64,000 bases of DNA from Thiohalocapsa sp. PB-PSB1. Its GTDB lineage: Bacteria; Pseudomonadota; Gammaproteobacteria; Chromatiales; Chromatiaceae. The first letter of the stretch is position 1, and each line of letters begins with the position of its first letter. The position numbers and the translations under genes were made by a program. Of this stretch, positions 45,796-54,034 are shown piece after piece. The notes beneath the pieces were generated by a model, which did not search any database, was not told the DNA's origin, and worked only from the letters and a program-made list of their open reading frames with translations. The stretch is from contig CP050890.1 in the NCBI GenBank assembly GCA_016745215.1, positions 2,542,001 to 2,606,000 of the forward strand. The letters are read 5' to 3'.

Positions 45796-46152
45796 TCACA
45801 TCAACTTCATTGTCTGATCATTCTGAAGTCCCAGCACTTGACGCGCCAGGTCCAGCGCCGTTTCCGAGAAGATTTCCAGGTCTCCCCAGTGGTCCGCCGT
45901 GTCCACCACCTCGGACATGGAATCGTTGATTACGCGGATGTCGTAGCGGCCATCGGCGCTGCGCTCGGCCGGTGCCTGTTCGCAGCAGACGTATAGGCTC
46001 GGCTGGGTTTCGCCCATCAGCACCAGTGCCAGAATCCATCGGTAATCGTGCCCGTCGCCGGCGTCGATCTCGCCTAGCACGGTGGCTGAATAGTCGCTGA
46101 TTTGATAACGGTGTTTCGGTATTGCAGTGTTGATGGACGGGCGGTTCTGCAT
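45796..46152 (-). CDS. Hypothetical small protein
   Basis: This 118-residue soluble protein starts MQNRPSINTAIPKHRYQISD. The middle reads as a compact alpha/beta domain (YRWILALVLMGETQPSLYVC, then RYDIRVINDSMSEVVDTADH) and ends in an amphipathic helix (ETALDLARQVLGLQ). Codon use fits the surrounding genes. I do not recognise the family. The region to the next gene (46153-46306) shows no feature. Confidence 0.65.
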   Translation of the reverse strand: MQNRPSINTAIPKHRYQISDYSATVLGEIDAGDGHDYRWILALVLMGETQPSLYVCCEQAPAERSADGRYDIRVINDSMSEVVDTADHWGDLEIFSETALDLARQVLGLQNDQTMKLM

Positions 46153-46306
46153 TGGCTCTGCCTCTTGTCATGCGGCTTGCTGCGCTTGGTTGTCATTTGA
46201 TCGTGCACTTTCATATGCACCTGTTCGTGCTGCTGGAGACGAATGAATCGTTGCTTGGAAGAAGTCTCCAGCAAGGGAATCTCTGGCTGCTATATCAGGG
46301 CTCGAA

Positions 46307-46879
46307 TCAGGGTCGGATTTCGATCGGCGTGCCGTCCCTGGTATAGCGCCAGATTTCGTCAATCGCAAGGTTGGATACGGCAATACAGCCCTGGGTCCAG
46401 TCTTCGCTGCTGATCAAAAGCTGCAATTCTTTGTGCCGCTGCGAACGTGGTTCGCCGTGGATCATGATCATTCCGCCCGGATCCCAGCCAGCACGCATTG
46501 CCTCGAGGCGGTCTTTGCGGTTTGGATAGGAGATGTGCAGCGCCTTGGTGAACTTACTGTTCGGATTGCGCCAGTCGATGTAATAACGGCCTTCCGGCGT
46601 GCGATTATCGCCGCGCCGCACCTTATGTCCTATTGGGTTGATGCCGAGGCTGATCCGATAGGTTCTGAAGGCTTTACCATCGCGCATCAGATAGAGTCGA
46701 CGCTGGCTTTTCTTGACGAGGATTTTATCGGCTGTGTAGACCCGTCGATTGGGCGATCGGGTCACATCCTCGGCGCGCTTGGCCGCGCATCCCGGCAGTA
46801 CCGACATGGCCGCAACTGATGTGCTGAGGCAAAGCACCATGAGTAGACTAAAGAAAATCTTGAGCCGAAGAAATATCAT
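46307..46879 (-). CDS. L,D-transpeptidase (YkuD family)
   Basis: The 190-residue protein has an N-terminal signal (MIFLRLKIFFSLLMVLCLST, with a possible lipobox VLPGC). The YkuD domain follows: DKILVKKSQRRLYLMRDGKA, ISLGINPIGHKVRRGDNRTP EGRYYI and the catalytic block MIMIHGEP ... SSEDWTQGCIAVSNLAIDEI with His and Cys in the HG/GCI pattern. These enzymes make or edit 3-3 peptidoglycan cross-links or attach lipoproteins. The frame is open to 47155, but this ATG restores a signal peptide. Confidence 0.86.
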   Translation of the reverse strand: MIFLRLKIFFSLLMVLCLSTSVAAMSVLPGCAAKRAEDVTRSPNRRVYTADKILVKKSQRRLYLMRDGKAFRTYRISLGINPIGHKVRRGDNRTPEGRYYIDWRNPNSKFTKALHISYPNRKDRLEAMRAGWDPGGMIMIHGEPRSQRHKELQLLISSEDWTQGCIAVSNLAIDEIWRYTRDGTPIEIRP

Positions 46880-47176
46880 GTTAATCAGGGTTTTATGGAT
46901 TTGTATCCGGTATTCTATCAAGCAATGGCGCGCTTTGTACCGGGTCGCTGGGACTATCTGTTCCTGCTTGCGGTCCCGGTGGCGATTGTTCTGGTGCGGC
47001 GAATGGTGGCGATCGTTGCCAGGTGGACGGGTTTTGGCGTACATCGGTGCATCAATCGATTTTGATGCTTTTCTGCGAGCTGGGTCAGCGCATCGATCTG
47101 GCTCGGCGCTTGGCAAGGTTCCGGAAACCGCTTCCGCTGGATTGATAGGCTGCATACGGGAATAGGGTGTTCGACA

Positions 47177-48421
47177 TCAGTTTGTTTGGCGTCGCGTGGT
47201 GATCCGCCGCATGGCTGAAAGACACAGCAATCCGAGCAGCATGATTGCTGCTATCGTCAGCAAAGAGCCGTTAAAGGTACCTGTGAATTCCGATAATTCT
47301 CCGGCCGCCACTGGTGCTACGATCTGTGCCAGCCCGTAGCCCAGGGTCAGCCGTGCCATGATCTGCGCCGGATATGCAGGGAAGCGCACTCCCACCATGG
47401 TCAGCACCAGTGATACGATGCCAATGAAGGTTAGCCCAAACAACAGAGAACCGACAACCGCCGCCATCAGCGACCCGCTCAGCACCGGCAGCAGGATGCC
47501 GACGATCTGCAATAGATAGGCGGCCTGCAAGGTTCGCAAATAGCCAAGGTGACGCGCCACTCGATCCCATAATATCGGAGCCGGTGCCGCGGCCAATCCT
47601 ACTAATAGCCACATCAGTCCGCCCTGTCCTGTCAGGTTGGGCTGTTGCTCGGTGATCAGCACGGTAAAGGTGGCATTGATCGCGTATCCGAATCCAGCGC
47701 ACAAATAGGCTGTTTGCAGCAGCCACAGCCACCGCAGTGGAGGTTGATTTGAAGTATCCACGGAATGCATCGCCAGTGGTGTACCCTGGTCTGGGCGCGG
47801 TAGCCAACGCCAGGCCGGCACCATCAGCAATGCCCCCACTAGCGTCAGCAACCACCACTGGCCGCGCCAATCCGTCAATGGTGCTGTCAGTTCCACCAGC
47901 AATCCGCTCAGCACGATGCCGATGCCGAGCCCACTGAAGTGCACCCCCAGCTCGCTGCGATGCCCGTGACGAATGAGCCAGTTCAAAATCAGCCCGGAGC
48001 CCAGCATCAGCCCGGCCGCGGTGCTCAGCCCTGCCAAAAACCTGCTGGTGCTCCATAACAGCGGTGACTCTGCCAGTGCCATCATTGCGGTGGTCACCAC
48101 GGCCAACGCTAAGCCGATGCGATACAGTCGGTCTTTCAGCATGAGATCCTTCAGCCGCGTTACCAGTAAAACTCCGGACAGATAGCCCAGATAGTTCCAG
48201 CCCGCAAGCCAGCCTGCCAAGTCGTCTTCGATACCGGCTTGTGGCTGCATGTAGGCGAGCATCGGCGTATATGCAAAACGCGCTACCCCCATGGTCAGTA
48301 CCAGAGCAAAGATCCCGGATGCGAGTACCAAGATTGGATTGGGGATTGGATTGGGGATTGGATTGGGAGTTGGACTGGGGGATAAATGCTGGGATGAATG
48401 CTGGGATGAATTGGGTGACAC
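47177..48421 (-). CDS. MFS transporter, YbfB/YjiJ-like
   Basis: The 414-residue protein has 12 predicted membrane segments. The motif MGVARFAYTPMLAYMQPQAG followed by AGWLAGWNYLGYLSGVLLVT is typical of the YbfB/YjiJ group of the major facilitator superfamily; the substrate is unknown. The N-terminal ~30 residues are low complexity (PSPTPNPIPNPIPNPI), produced by a GGGATTGGATT-type microsatellite at about 48327-48383. The true start could therefore lie just after the repeat. Confidence 0.82.
   Translation of the reverse strand: MSPNSSQHSSQHLSPSPTPNPIPNPIPNPILVLASGIFALVLTMGVARFAYTPMLAYMQPQAGIEDDLAGWLAGWNYLGYLSGVLLVTRLKDLMLKDRLYRIGLALAVVTTAMMALAESPLLWSTSRFLAGLSTAAGLMLGSGLILNWLIRHGHRSELGVHFSGLGIGIVLSGLLVELTAPLTDWRGQWWLLTLVGALLMVPAWRWLPRPDQGTPLAMHSVDTSNQPPLRWLWLLQTAYLCAGFGYAINATFTVLITEQQPNLTGQGGLMWLLVGLAAAPAPILWDRVARHLGYLRTLQAAYLLQIVGILLPVLSGSLMAAVVGSLLFGLTFIGIVSLVLTMVGVRFPAYPAQIMARLTLGYGLAQIVAPVAAGELSEFTGTFNGSLLTIAAIMLLGLLCLSAMRRITTRRQTN
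48327..48383. repeat. GGGATTGGATT microsatellite inside the MFS gene start
   Basis: A 12-bp unit (GATTGGATTGGG) is repeated about three times, with degenerate copies on both sides (GGGAGTTGGACTGGGGG and CTGGGATGAATG twice). The period is a multiple of three, so it extends the transporter N-terminus with PNPI repeats without breaking the frame. Confidence 0.75.
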
Positions 48422-48430
48422 AGAGCTTCG

Positions 48431-49306
48431 CTACCAGATAGTGTTAGGGCAGATAGTGTTAGGGCAGATAGTGTTCAGGCTGGATTCGCGTTCGGAATTC
48501 AGCTCTTGTTGGCGCAAGCTCTGATATGCGCTGCGGATCAGGTCGACGCCGAATTCGCGTTCGAGTCGGCGCACGATGAAATGCCCGCGTGCCACATCCT
48601 GATAATGTTGCATGAACACCAGGTTCAGGGCCGCGCCGCCAAGCGCTCCGGCGACTGGTACCAATTGCGCGGCGAGCTTGTCCGAGATCACCACGCCGAA
48701 GCGTGCGGCGATTGCCCGCGACAAGGCGATGAGAGCGGGAATGTGCGGTCCCTCAGCCTTGCCGGCGAATTCCAGCACAGATTCGAAATGCAGACCCAGC
48801 GTGATGCGCAAGCTGTAATAACCAAGATCGGCATCCTGGTCCTCGCGTGTGCGCCCCCCCAGCGCGAAGACCTGGATGCAAGCCAGTCGCGCTTCTTGAC
48901 TGCCATGCACATCTTCGCCTTCGGCGCGTGCCACGGCGGCGATGGAGCGCATCATCAGCGCGGTGGCCACCAGGAGTTCCGCGAGGGTTGTCAGCGGACC
49001 GAAGAAGCCACCCACGGCGCCAGTGCCTGCAATCGCAAGCTTGTGCAGCCATTCCTGCGCCGGTAATTGTTCGCGCTGATCCATAGAGTCGATGGCAAGG
49101 CTCAATGCTTGCTGCATGCTGGCCTCGACATTGCGATTCAGGGTCTTTTTCCAGTTGTGTGGGATCAGCTTACCAGCCTCCCCGAGCGGGTAAGCGAGCG
49201 CTCCGCTCAGACGTGCCACGAACGAGGGGTGTTCGAGTTGCCGATAAGACCAGACCAATTCATCGGCGGCCTGTTTGGGCAGTTGGTAGAGAACGAGATC
49301 CGACAT
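48431..49306 (-). CDS. EcsC-family protein
   Basis: The 291-residue protein starts MSDLVLYQLPKQAADELVWS. It carries the EcsC pattern: AIAGTGAVGGFFGPLTTLAE followed by LLVATALMMRSIAAVA, then ALGGRTREDQDADLGYY and VPVAGALGGAALNLVFMQHY. Function is poorly known; the hydrophobic helices suggest membrane association. The C-terminus ends NTICPNTICPNTIW, made by a 15-bp tandem repeat (AGATAGTGTTAGGGC, two and a half copies at 48434-48474), so the native tail is probably shorter. A longer upstream frame runs through repeat M3 and was rejected. Confidence 0.82.
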   Translation of the reverse strand: MSDLVLYQLPKQAADELVWSYRQLEHPSFVARLSGALAYPLGEAGKLIPHNWKKTLNRNVEASMQQALSLAIDSMDQREQLPAQEWLHKLAIAGTGAVGGFFGPLTTLAELLVATALMMRSIAAVARAEGEDVHGSQEARLACIQVFALGGRTREDQDADLGYYSLRITLGLHFESVLEFAGKAEGPHIPALIALSRAIAARFGVVISDKLAAQLVPVAGALGGAALNLVFMQHYQDVARGHFIVRRLEREFGVDLIRSAYQSLRQQELNSERESSLNTICPNTICPNTIW

Positions 49307-49403
49307 GACCGATCCGCTGAGGTTGAATTGAAGCTCGGCGCTGATTCGGCGCCGTCCAAGAGAGCATGTCTTCATGTGGTGATGAACATGCGTGCTGGCG
49401 TCT

Positions 49404-49468
49404 TGCCGCGTCGTCGAGGCCGGAGGAGAAGACAAGCCAGGTGGTCTGTTTCTCGACAGAAATCGCCT
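49404..49468. repeat. Palindromic element copy M3 (half element)
   Basis: Only one half of the M family is present: GAGAAGACAAGCCAGGTGGT followed by CTGTTTCTCGACAGAAATCGCCT. The other end is missing, so this is a truncated copy. In 49469-49746 I see no other feature. Confidence 0.7.
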
Positions 49469-49746
49469 TAACGCCGGCGGCAAGCGTTGGAGCGCAAGAG
49501 GCGATTGATGAAGAATGGCCGATGCGGCCAGGATAAGCAAGGATTTGCAGCAGCCCGGTCCGGTTTCCTCTATGCTTGCTTTCCTGAAGAGTTGGGCGTG
49601 GTGAGATTCGCGCCAGTTCGTGTCCAGATCGGCGTGTCAAACTGCGTGTCTGACCGCAAAGCATCCCCGGAACCTGGATGGCATCCTTTGCGCCAGTGTA
49701 TGACAAACTCGCTTTTATACAACAAACCGCGCCGAATCCAGCCTCA

Positions 49747-49906
49747 AGGCGGTTGCCAGAGAGAAACCTACCCAACTGGCGCCGGGTTCTCGTTCGCCTT
49801 CGCGAAGCGGCAACCCGCCCGTAGTCGCTCTATGGGCGGGTTGCCGCAACGTCGATGCCGGACGAGAAGACAAGCCAGGCGGTACGTTTCTTGACAGAAA
49901 TCGCCT
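49747..49906. repeat. Palindromic element copy M4 (long, 160 bp)
   Basis: This is a full-length copy in the opposite orientation to M1: it begins AGGCGGTTGCCAGAGAGAAA and ends TTGACAGAAATCGCCT. The centre has a clear hairpin (GGCAACCCGCCCGTAG ... CTATGGGCGGGTTGCC). It ends 20 bp before the hydrolase start, so it must lie in that gene's leader or promoter. Confidence 0.82.
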
Positions 49907-49926
49907 TAAACAAGAGAACTACTGCC

Positions 49927-50829
49927 GTGCTGACATCCAACCAAGCGCCCGACGATGGCGCCCGATTTGTCCAAGGCGCCGACGGACGCCGCATCGCCTA
50001 TTCTGAATTTGGCGCAATGGACGGGCCTCCTGTGATCTATTGCCATGGTTTTCCCAGTTCTCGAAGGGAGGCCATGCTGCTGCATGCGAATGCCGTTGCC
50101 ACTGGAACTCGACTCATCGCACCGGATCGGCCGGGCTATGGCGATTCCGATCATGCCTCCGAGCGTACTATGATCGGTTGGAGTGACGATATTGCATTGC
50201 TCGCCGATTGCCTCCGGCTTGAGCGCTTTGCCATGCTCGGCGTATCTGGTGGCGGTCCCTATGCGCTTGCCTGCGCCGCCAACATGCCTGGACGTATCAG
50301 CGCTTGCAGCCTGGTCTGCCCGCTCGGACCCATCTATCATGACGAACTCCTGAACCAAATGAGTTGGGCCGCTCGTGCGAGTCTGATGATGGGCAGGCAA
50401 CCGAGTTGGTTTGGCGATATACTGCTTGGCGGTCCCACCACAAGTATGTTGCAGGGTTGGCCAAATCTGGTGGAAGGTATGCGCAGTATCGCGGCCGCGC
50501 CTGCCGATCGCCAAGTCCTTGCGCAAGGCGACAATAGCGCCATCCTGAATCGAACCATCGCCGACGCCATGCGCAACGGCGCCCAGGGTGCACGTCGCGA
50601 CCTGATTCTCTACGCCCACGACTGGCAAATTGCATTTTCCGATATTCAGGTATCCATTAACATCTGGCATGGGCAGGCCGACGGGACGGCTCCTGTGGAA
50701 CATGCCCGTTGGTATGCCAAGCACCTGCCCGATGCGACGCTGGTTGAACTTCCCGGGGAAGGCCATTACTCCGTTCCTCTGCTGTACGGCCAACAAATCC
50801 TGATGAACCTGCACCAGAACCAATTCTAG
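49927..50829 (+). CDS. Alpha/beta hydrolase
   Basis: The 300-residue protein has the alpha/beta hydrolase fold: oxyanion-hole region VIYCHGFPSSRREAML, APDRPGYGDSD, nucleophile elbow GVSGGGPYALACAANMPGRI with Ser, probable acid Asp in IWHGQADGTAPVEHARW, and His in ELPGEGHYSV. The substrate is unknown. The frame extends back to 49855 inside repeat M4, so GTG 49927 (MLTSNQAPDDGARFVQGADG) is chosen. Confidence 0.84.
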   Translation: MLTSNQAPDDGARFVQGADGRRIAYSEFGAMDGPPVIYCHGFPSSRREAMLLHANAVATGTRLIAPDRPGYGDSDHASERTMIGWSDDIALLADCLRLERFAMLGVSGGGPYALACAANMPGRISACSLVCPLGPIYHDELLNQMSWAARASLMMGRQPSWFGDILLGGPTTSMLQGWPNLVEGMRSIAAAPADRQVLAQGDNSAILNRTIADAMRNGAQGARRDLILYAHDWQIAFSDIQVSINIWHGQADGTAPVEHARWYAKHLPDATLVELPGEGHYSVPLLYGQQILMNLHQNQF

Positions 50830-51143
50830 TTCGACCGCGCTGAAAAGCCACTCGAGGCATGCCAAAGACCGGCTGCTGTGTGCGGAGATGGCCGCCTGCG
50901 ATGCTCGCCGCCCTATGCCCGCGGTGAGACAGGTTGAGCGCGAGATAGCGCCTGGGGGCATTCATTAGGTATATTGTCGCGGTCGTATCAAGGGGTTTGC
51001 AATCTGGCGGTTTATTCGATATCGAACGGCTGTTTACCCACCGATACAGCGGTTGGCTGACGCCAAGGGTTCGCATTGCCGGTGCATCGGGCGCGGGTTG
51101 CGACATATCCAGCCAAACTATCCAAGACTCGAGGTGAAATCTA
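50830..51143. other. Intergenic region without recognisable feature
   Basis: These 314 bp separate the hydrolase and a small-protein gene. I see no convincing gene, repeat or hairpin. A GAGGTGA ribosome binding site for the next gene lies at the right end. Confidence 0.5.
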
Positions 51144-51368
51144 ATGGAGATGATTCAAAAAACACAGAAAAACTTGATCTACAAAAAGCGATCAGGCCGT
51201 TATGCGGTGATGGACCGTCGCAGCAAAAAATGGGTCAACGGAGATGCCAAGGCTGACATCCTGCTTGCTGAGGCATTGATCACGCGCTCTGAGCCAAAGC
51301 CGTCCGATGCGTCAGCCGAGACCTCAGCCGAGACCGTTGCCGAGGGTGAAGAACAACCGACGGCCTGA
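51144..51368 (+). CDS. Small conserved-looking basic protein
   Basis: This 74-residue protein follows a good ribosome binding site (GAGGTGA, 7 nt upstream). The first ~50 residues form a compact, basic domain (LIYKKRSGRYAVMDRRSKKW, VNGDAKADILLAEALI). The tail is acidic and low complexity (SAETSAETVAEGEEQPTA). It looks like small cytosolic proteins of unknown function. Confidence 0.65.
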   Translation: MEMIQKTQKNLIYKKRSGRYAVMDRRSKKWVNGDAKADILLAEALITRSEPKPSDASAETSAETVAEGEEQPTA

Positions 51369-51474
51369 CGGCGGACCGAATAGCGGAGTTTATTGGTATA
51401 CACTTGTACAATCGTTTAATAAGGCAATTGGGCAATGCGCGAGACCGCGGAGCCCAATCAAACGGAGGGTATCC

Positions 51475-52605
51475 ATGATGGCAGTTGTGCGATTCACGCT
51501 GCTGCTGGCGGCAGTGATAAGTTGGCATATGACGGCCTTGGGCGAGGACTTTGCTGATCTGCAGGCCAAGGTTGATGCCAAGGCATCCGAGATCGCTTCT
51601 CTAAGCAATAAGCTGATGGAACGCAAACAGTCTGCGACTCGTTTTGAGACTGATCTTGCTCGCTTGCAAGCATCCACCTCTGCTCTCGAGCAGCAAAAAG
51701 CGCAGGCGTTGAAGGCCATGCAGGAGGAGTTCCAACGGATTATCGCGGATCCAGGTCTGGATTTGACTTCTGCTCAGACAGCCTATCGCGATGCATTCGC
51801 CGCATTGCAACAGCATCAGAAAGACATCGAATCCAAACAAGCCGAGATCGAAACGACTCGCGAGGAGATTGCGCTTGCCCAGCGCGATGCAGACAAGGCG
51901 GAGCGCTCCCTTGCGGAGGTGCGCTTATTGCTCGATGTTGCACGGGCCGAGCGTCTCTATCGCGAACTCAACGCCGAAGGCAGCATTCAAATCAGCAGTA
52001 CAATCAGCTGCAAGCAGGATGAGACCATTGCGGCCTGCATGGGACGCGGAGCACAGGCCGCCAAGGAAGAGGCCAAACAGCGCTTCAACGAGCGCATCTA
52101 TGTTTCGCTGACCGAAACCGATGTGGTTGCTCAGCATCGCGACAAAGTCAAATTGGTACCGACGGTGATTGAGAGCAAGATTACCAACAGCGGCTTCAGC
52201 GGCCAAGGTGACTATTCTGTGGAGTTGGATGCGCGCATGCACGGCGAACCCAGTCGTGCCGATGCCTGTACTCTGCTCGGACTTGACGCTGCCCGATGCA
52301 AACAACCAGCATTGGCACAGCAGCTCGCATCGTCGGCGACGGATGCAACTCCGACACTGTTGCCGGAAGGTGATAACACTGCGGCTGCCGTCGATACGAA
52401 CTATACATTAACGGTCCGTTCCAATCTAAACTACGACGAGGTCTATATCGACGGCGAGAGTTATGGCTCTACCAGGCTGGATGTTGTGCTGCCCACAGGA
52501 GAGTATGACATTGAGGTCAGAAAGCCCGGCTACCAAAGCTTCAAGCGTCGGGTCAAATTGGATCAAGACCGTATCGTCGTTGCTAGATTAGCGCACAGCG
52601 GCTAA
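51475..52605 (+). CDS. Secreted coiled-coil protein with C-terminal PEGA domain
   Basis: The 376-residue protein has a signal peptide (VVRFTLLLAAVISWHMTALG), a long coiled coil from ~25 to 165 (FADLQAKVDAKASEIASLSN, TREEIALAQRDADKAERSLA), a middle domain with Cys pairs (ISCKQDETIAACMGRG) and a C-terminal PEGA domain (DEVYIDGESYGSTRLDVVLP, then YDIEVRKPGYQSFKRRVKL). PEGA domains are usually periplasmic or surface sugar/peptide-binding modules. AACGGAGGG 6 nt before the ATG fixes the start. Confidence 0.85.
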   Translation: MMAVVRFTLLLAAVISWHMTALGEDFADLQAKVDAKASEIASLSNKLMERKQSATRFETDLARLQASTSALEQQKAQALKAMQEEFQRIIADPGLDLTSAQTAYRDAFAALQQHQKDIESKQAEIETTREEIALAQRDADKAERSLAEVRLLLDVARAERLYRELNAEGSIQISSTISCKQDETIAACMGRGAQAAKEEAKQRFNERIYVSLTETDVVAQHRDKVKLVPTVIESKITNSGFSGQGDYSVELDARMHGEPSRADACTLLGLDAARCKQPALAQQLASSATDATPTLLPEGDNTAAAVDTNYTLTVRSNLNYDEVYIDGESYGSTRLDVVLPTGEYDIEVRKPGYQSFKRRVKLDQDRIVVARLAHSG

Positions 52606-52640
52606 GCATTTCAGGGCCTACCATGACCCGCGGGCCGATT

Positions 52641-52757
52641 GGGCGATTTCTGTCGAGAAACAGACCGCCTGGCTTGTCTTCTCGTCTGGCATCGAGGTTG
52701 CCGCTTCGCGAACGTGAATCCGGTGCCAGTTGGTACGTTTCTCTCCGGCAATCGCCT
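52641..52757. repeat. Palindromic element copy M5 (short, 117 bp)
   Basis: This short copy begins GGCGATTTCTGTCGAGAAAC and ends TCTCTCCGGCAATCGCCT. It lies between the PEGA- and META-domain genes. Its length matches M1. Confidence 0.82.
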
Positions 52758-52967
52758 AAGCAACGCATATCGTCCGCAATCGACTGCGGCGGATCAGCTC
52801 GGCACCCGAAGGGGCCAGTACCTGATTTCGTTGCATCCCTTGCGAAAGTGCGTCTTGCCATCGGGTCATCCGGCCTTGCAGAAACCAACGAGTCCAGCAA
52901 CTGCGCGTGTGAGGCGACTACCATCTCAGCCCGTTCCCGCGGCTCGCATGGGCTCTGGAAATATGCC

Positions 52968-53789
52968 ATGGTTTGCCTGCTCGCTTGCGCCGTTGGCAAT
53001 GCACAAGACGTCGACAGAGCTGCCGAGGAAATGCGCCCAAGTCTGGAGGGCGAGATCTGGCAATTGGAAGAGTATTTGTCGCCGGATGGCTACAAGGCCG
53101 CATTATCCGAGCAGGGAAATCTCTACGCGGTGTTCGATGAGGGTCGATTTCGCATCAACAGCGGCTGCAATACGCTGAATGGGCGTTACTGGCTGAGCGC
53201 AAGCAAATTGATGTTTTCCCCGCACGTGGCATCCTTGTTGGATAGTTGTCCCGCAACCCTGATGGCACAGGAGCAGGCGTTGCTGGGGCTGCTCGCTCGG
53301 ATTGAACGGTTGTTGGCACTATCTGATGAGTTGGTTCTGTTGGATGCAACCGGCACGCGCCTGCTGAAGCTCTCGCGGCCGGATGCCATGCCGCTGCAAG
53401 GCCCGGTATGGCAACTCAAGGCGTATCGCAACGCTGATGGTACTATCGTACCCGCGCTGCCATCACCGGCTTTCAGCCTGGAGTTCATTGATGCAGCGAA
53501 CCTGGCCGGTCGCGCCTGCGATACCTATCGTGCCGTCTTCACCAGGGATGCACAAAGCCTTCGGTTGGTTGGCCCGTTAGCGGCCAGCCTTCGCGGTTGC
53601 CCAGAGTCGCAACGTGCTTCGCAACAGGACCGTGACTATCTCAGCGCATTGGAACAGGTCCGCGGCTACCGGGTTGATCAGGAAAAGCTGTTGCTTGTTG
53701 ATGCCAACGGACGCATGCTGGCCCGCTTTGAACCTAAGGGGGAGGATCATCCAGATGTTTCCAGTAGCATGACTGGGCGCGGCAATTAG
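52968..53789 (+). CDS. META-domain (HslJ-like) protein
   Basis: The 273-residue protein has a short signal-like start (MVCLLACAVGNAQ) and two META-type domains. The first has LEGEIWQLEEYLSPDG, FRINSGCNTLNGRYWLSASK and SCPATLMAQEQALLGLLARI; the second begins LQGPVWQLKAYRNADGTIVP. META domains occur in secreted or envelope proteins such as HslJ. The start is uncertain because the frame is open through repeat M5. The stop codon TAG overlaps the first bases of repeat M6, so insertion of M6 may have set the C-terminus. Confidence 0.75.
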   Translation: MVCLLACAVGNAQDVDRAAEEMRPSLEGEIWQLEEYLSPDGYKAALSEQGNLYAVFDEGRFRINSGCNTLNGRYWLSASKLMFSPHVASLLDSCPATLMAQEQALLGLLARIERLLALSDELVLLDATGTRLLKLSRPDAMPLQGPVWQLKAYRNADGTIVPALPSPAFSLEFIDAANLAGRACDTYRAVFTRDAQSLRLVGPLAASLRGCPESQRASQQDRDYLSALEQVRGYRVDQEKLLLVDANGRMLARFEPKGEDHPDVSSSMTGRGN

Positions 53790-53946
53790 GCGATTGCCGG
53801 AGAGAAACAGACCAACTGACGCCGGATTCTCGTTCGCCTTCGCGCAGCGGCAACCCGTTCATAGTCGCCCTATGAGTGGGTTGCCGCGACGTCGAGGCCG
53901 GACGAGAAGACAAGCCAGGCGGTCTGTTTCTTGACAGGAATCGCCT
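53788..53946. repeat. Palindromic element copy M6 (long, 159 bp)
   Basis: This copy begins AGGCGATTGCCGGAGAGAAA and ends TTGACAGGAATCGCCT, with the central hairpin GGCAACCCGTTCATAG ... CTATGAGTGGGTTGCC. Its first base pair lies in the stop codon of the META-domain gene. Confidence 0.85.
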
Positions 53947-54034
53947 AAACATCCGCTTTCTGCCTCGGGCCGGCACTTGCATCATCAGCCATGCTCGCGC
54001 CGGCCCTTGTTGAAAGCGAACGTCGATTCCGCCC

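Noticed and set aside
52623..52967. Extended N-terminus of the META-domain protein
   Set aside because: It is the translation of palindromic element M5 and its flank; similar residues appear in front of other genes wherever an M element precedes them.
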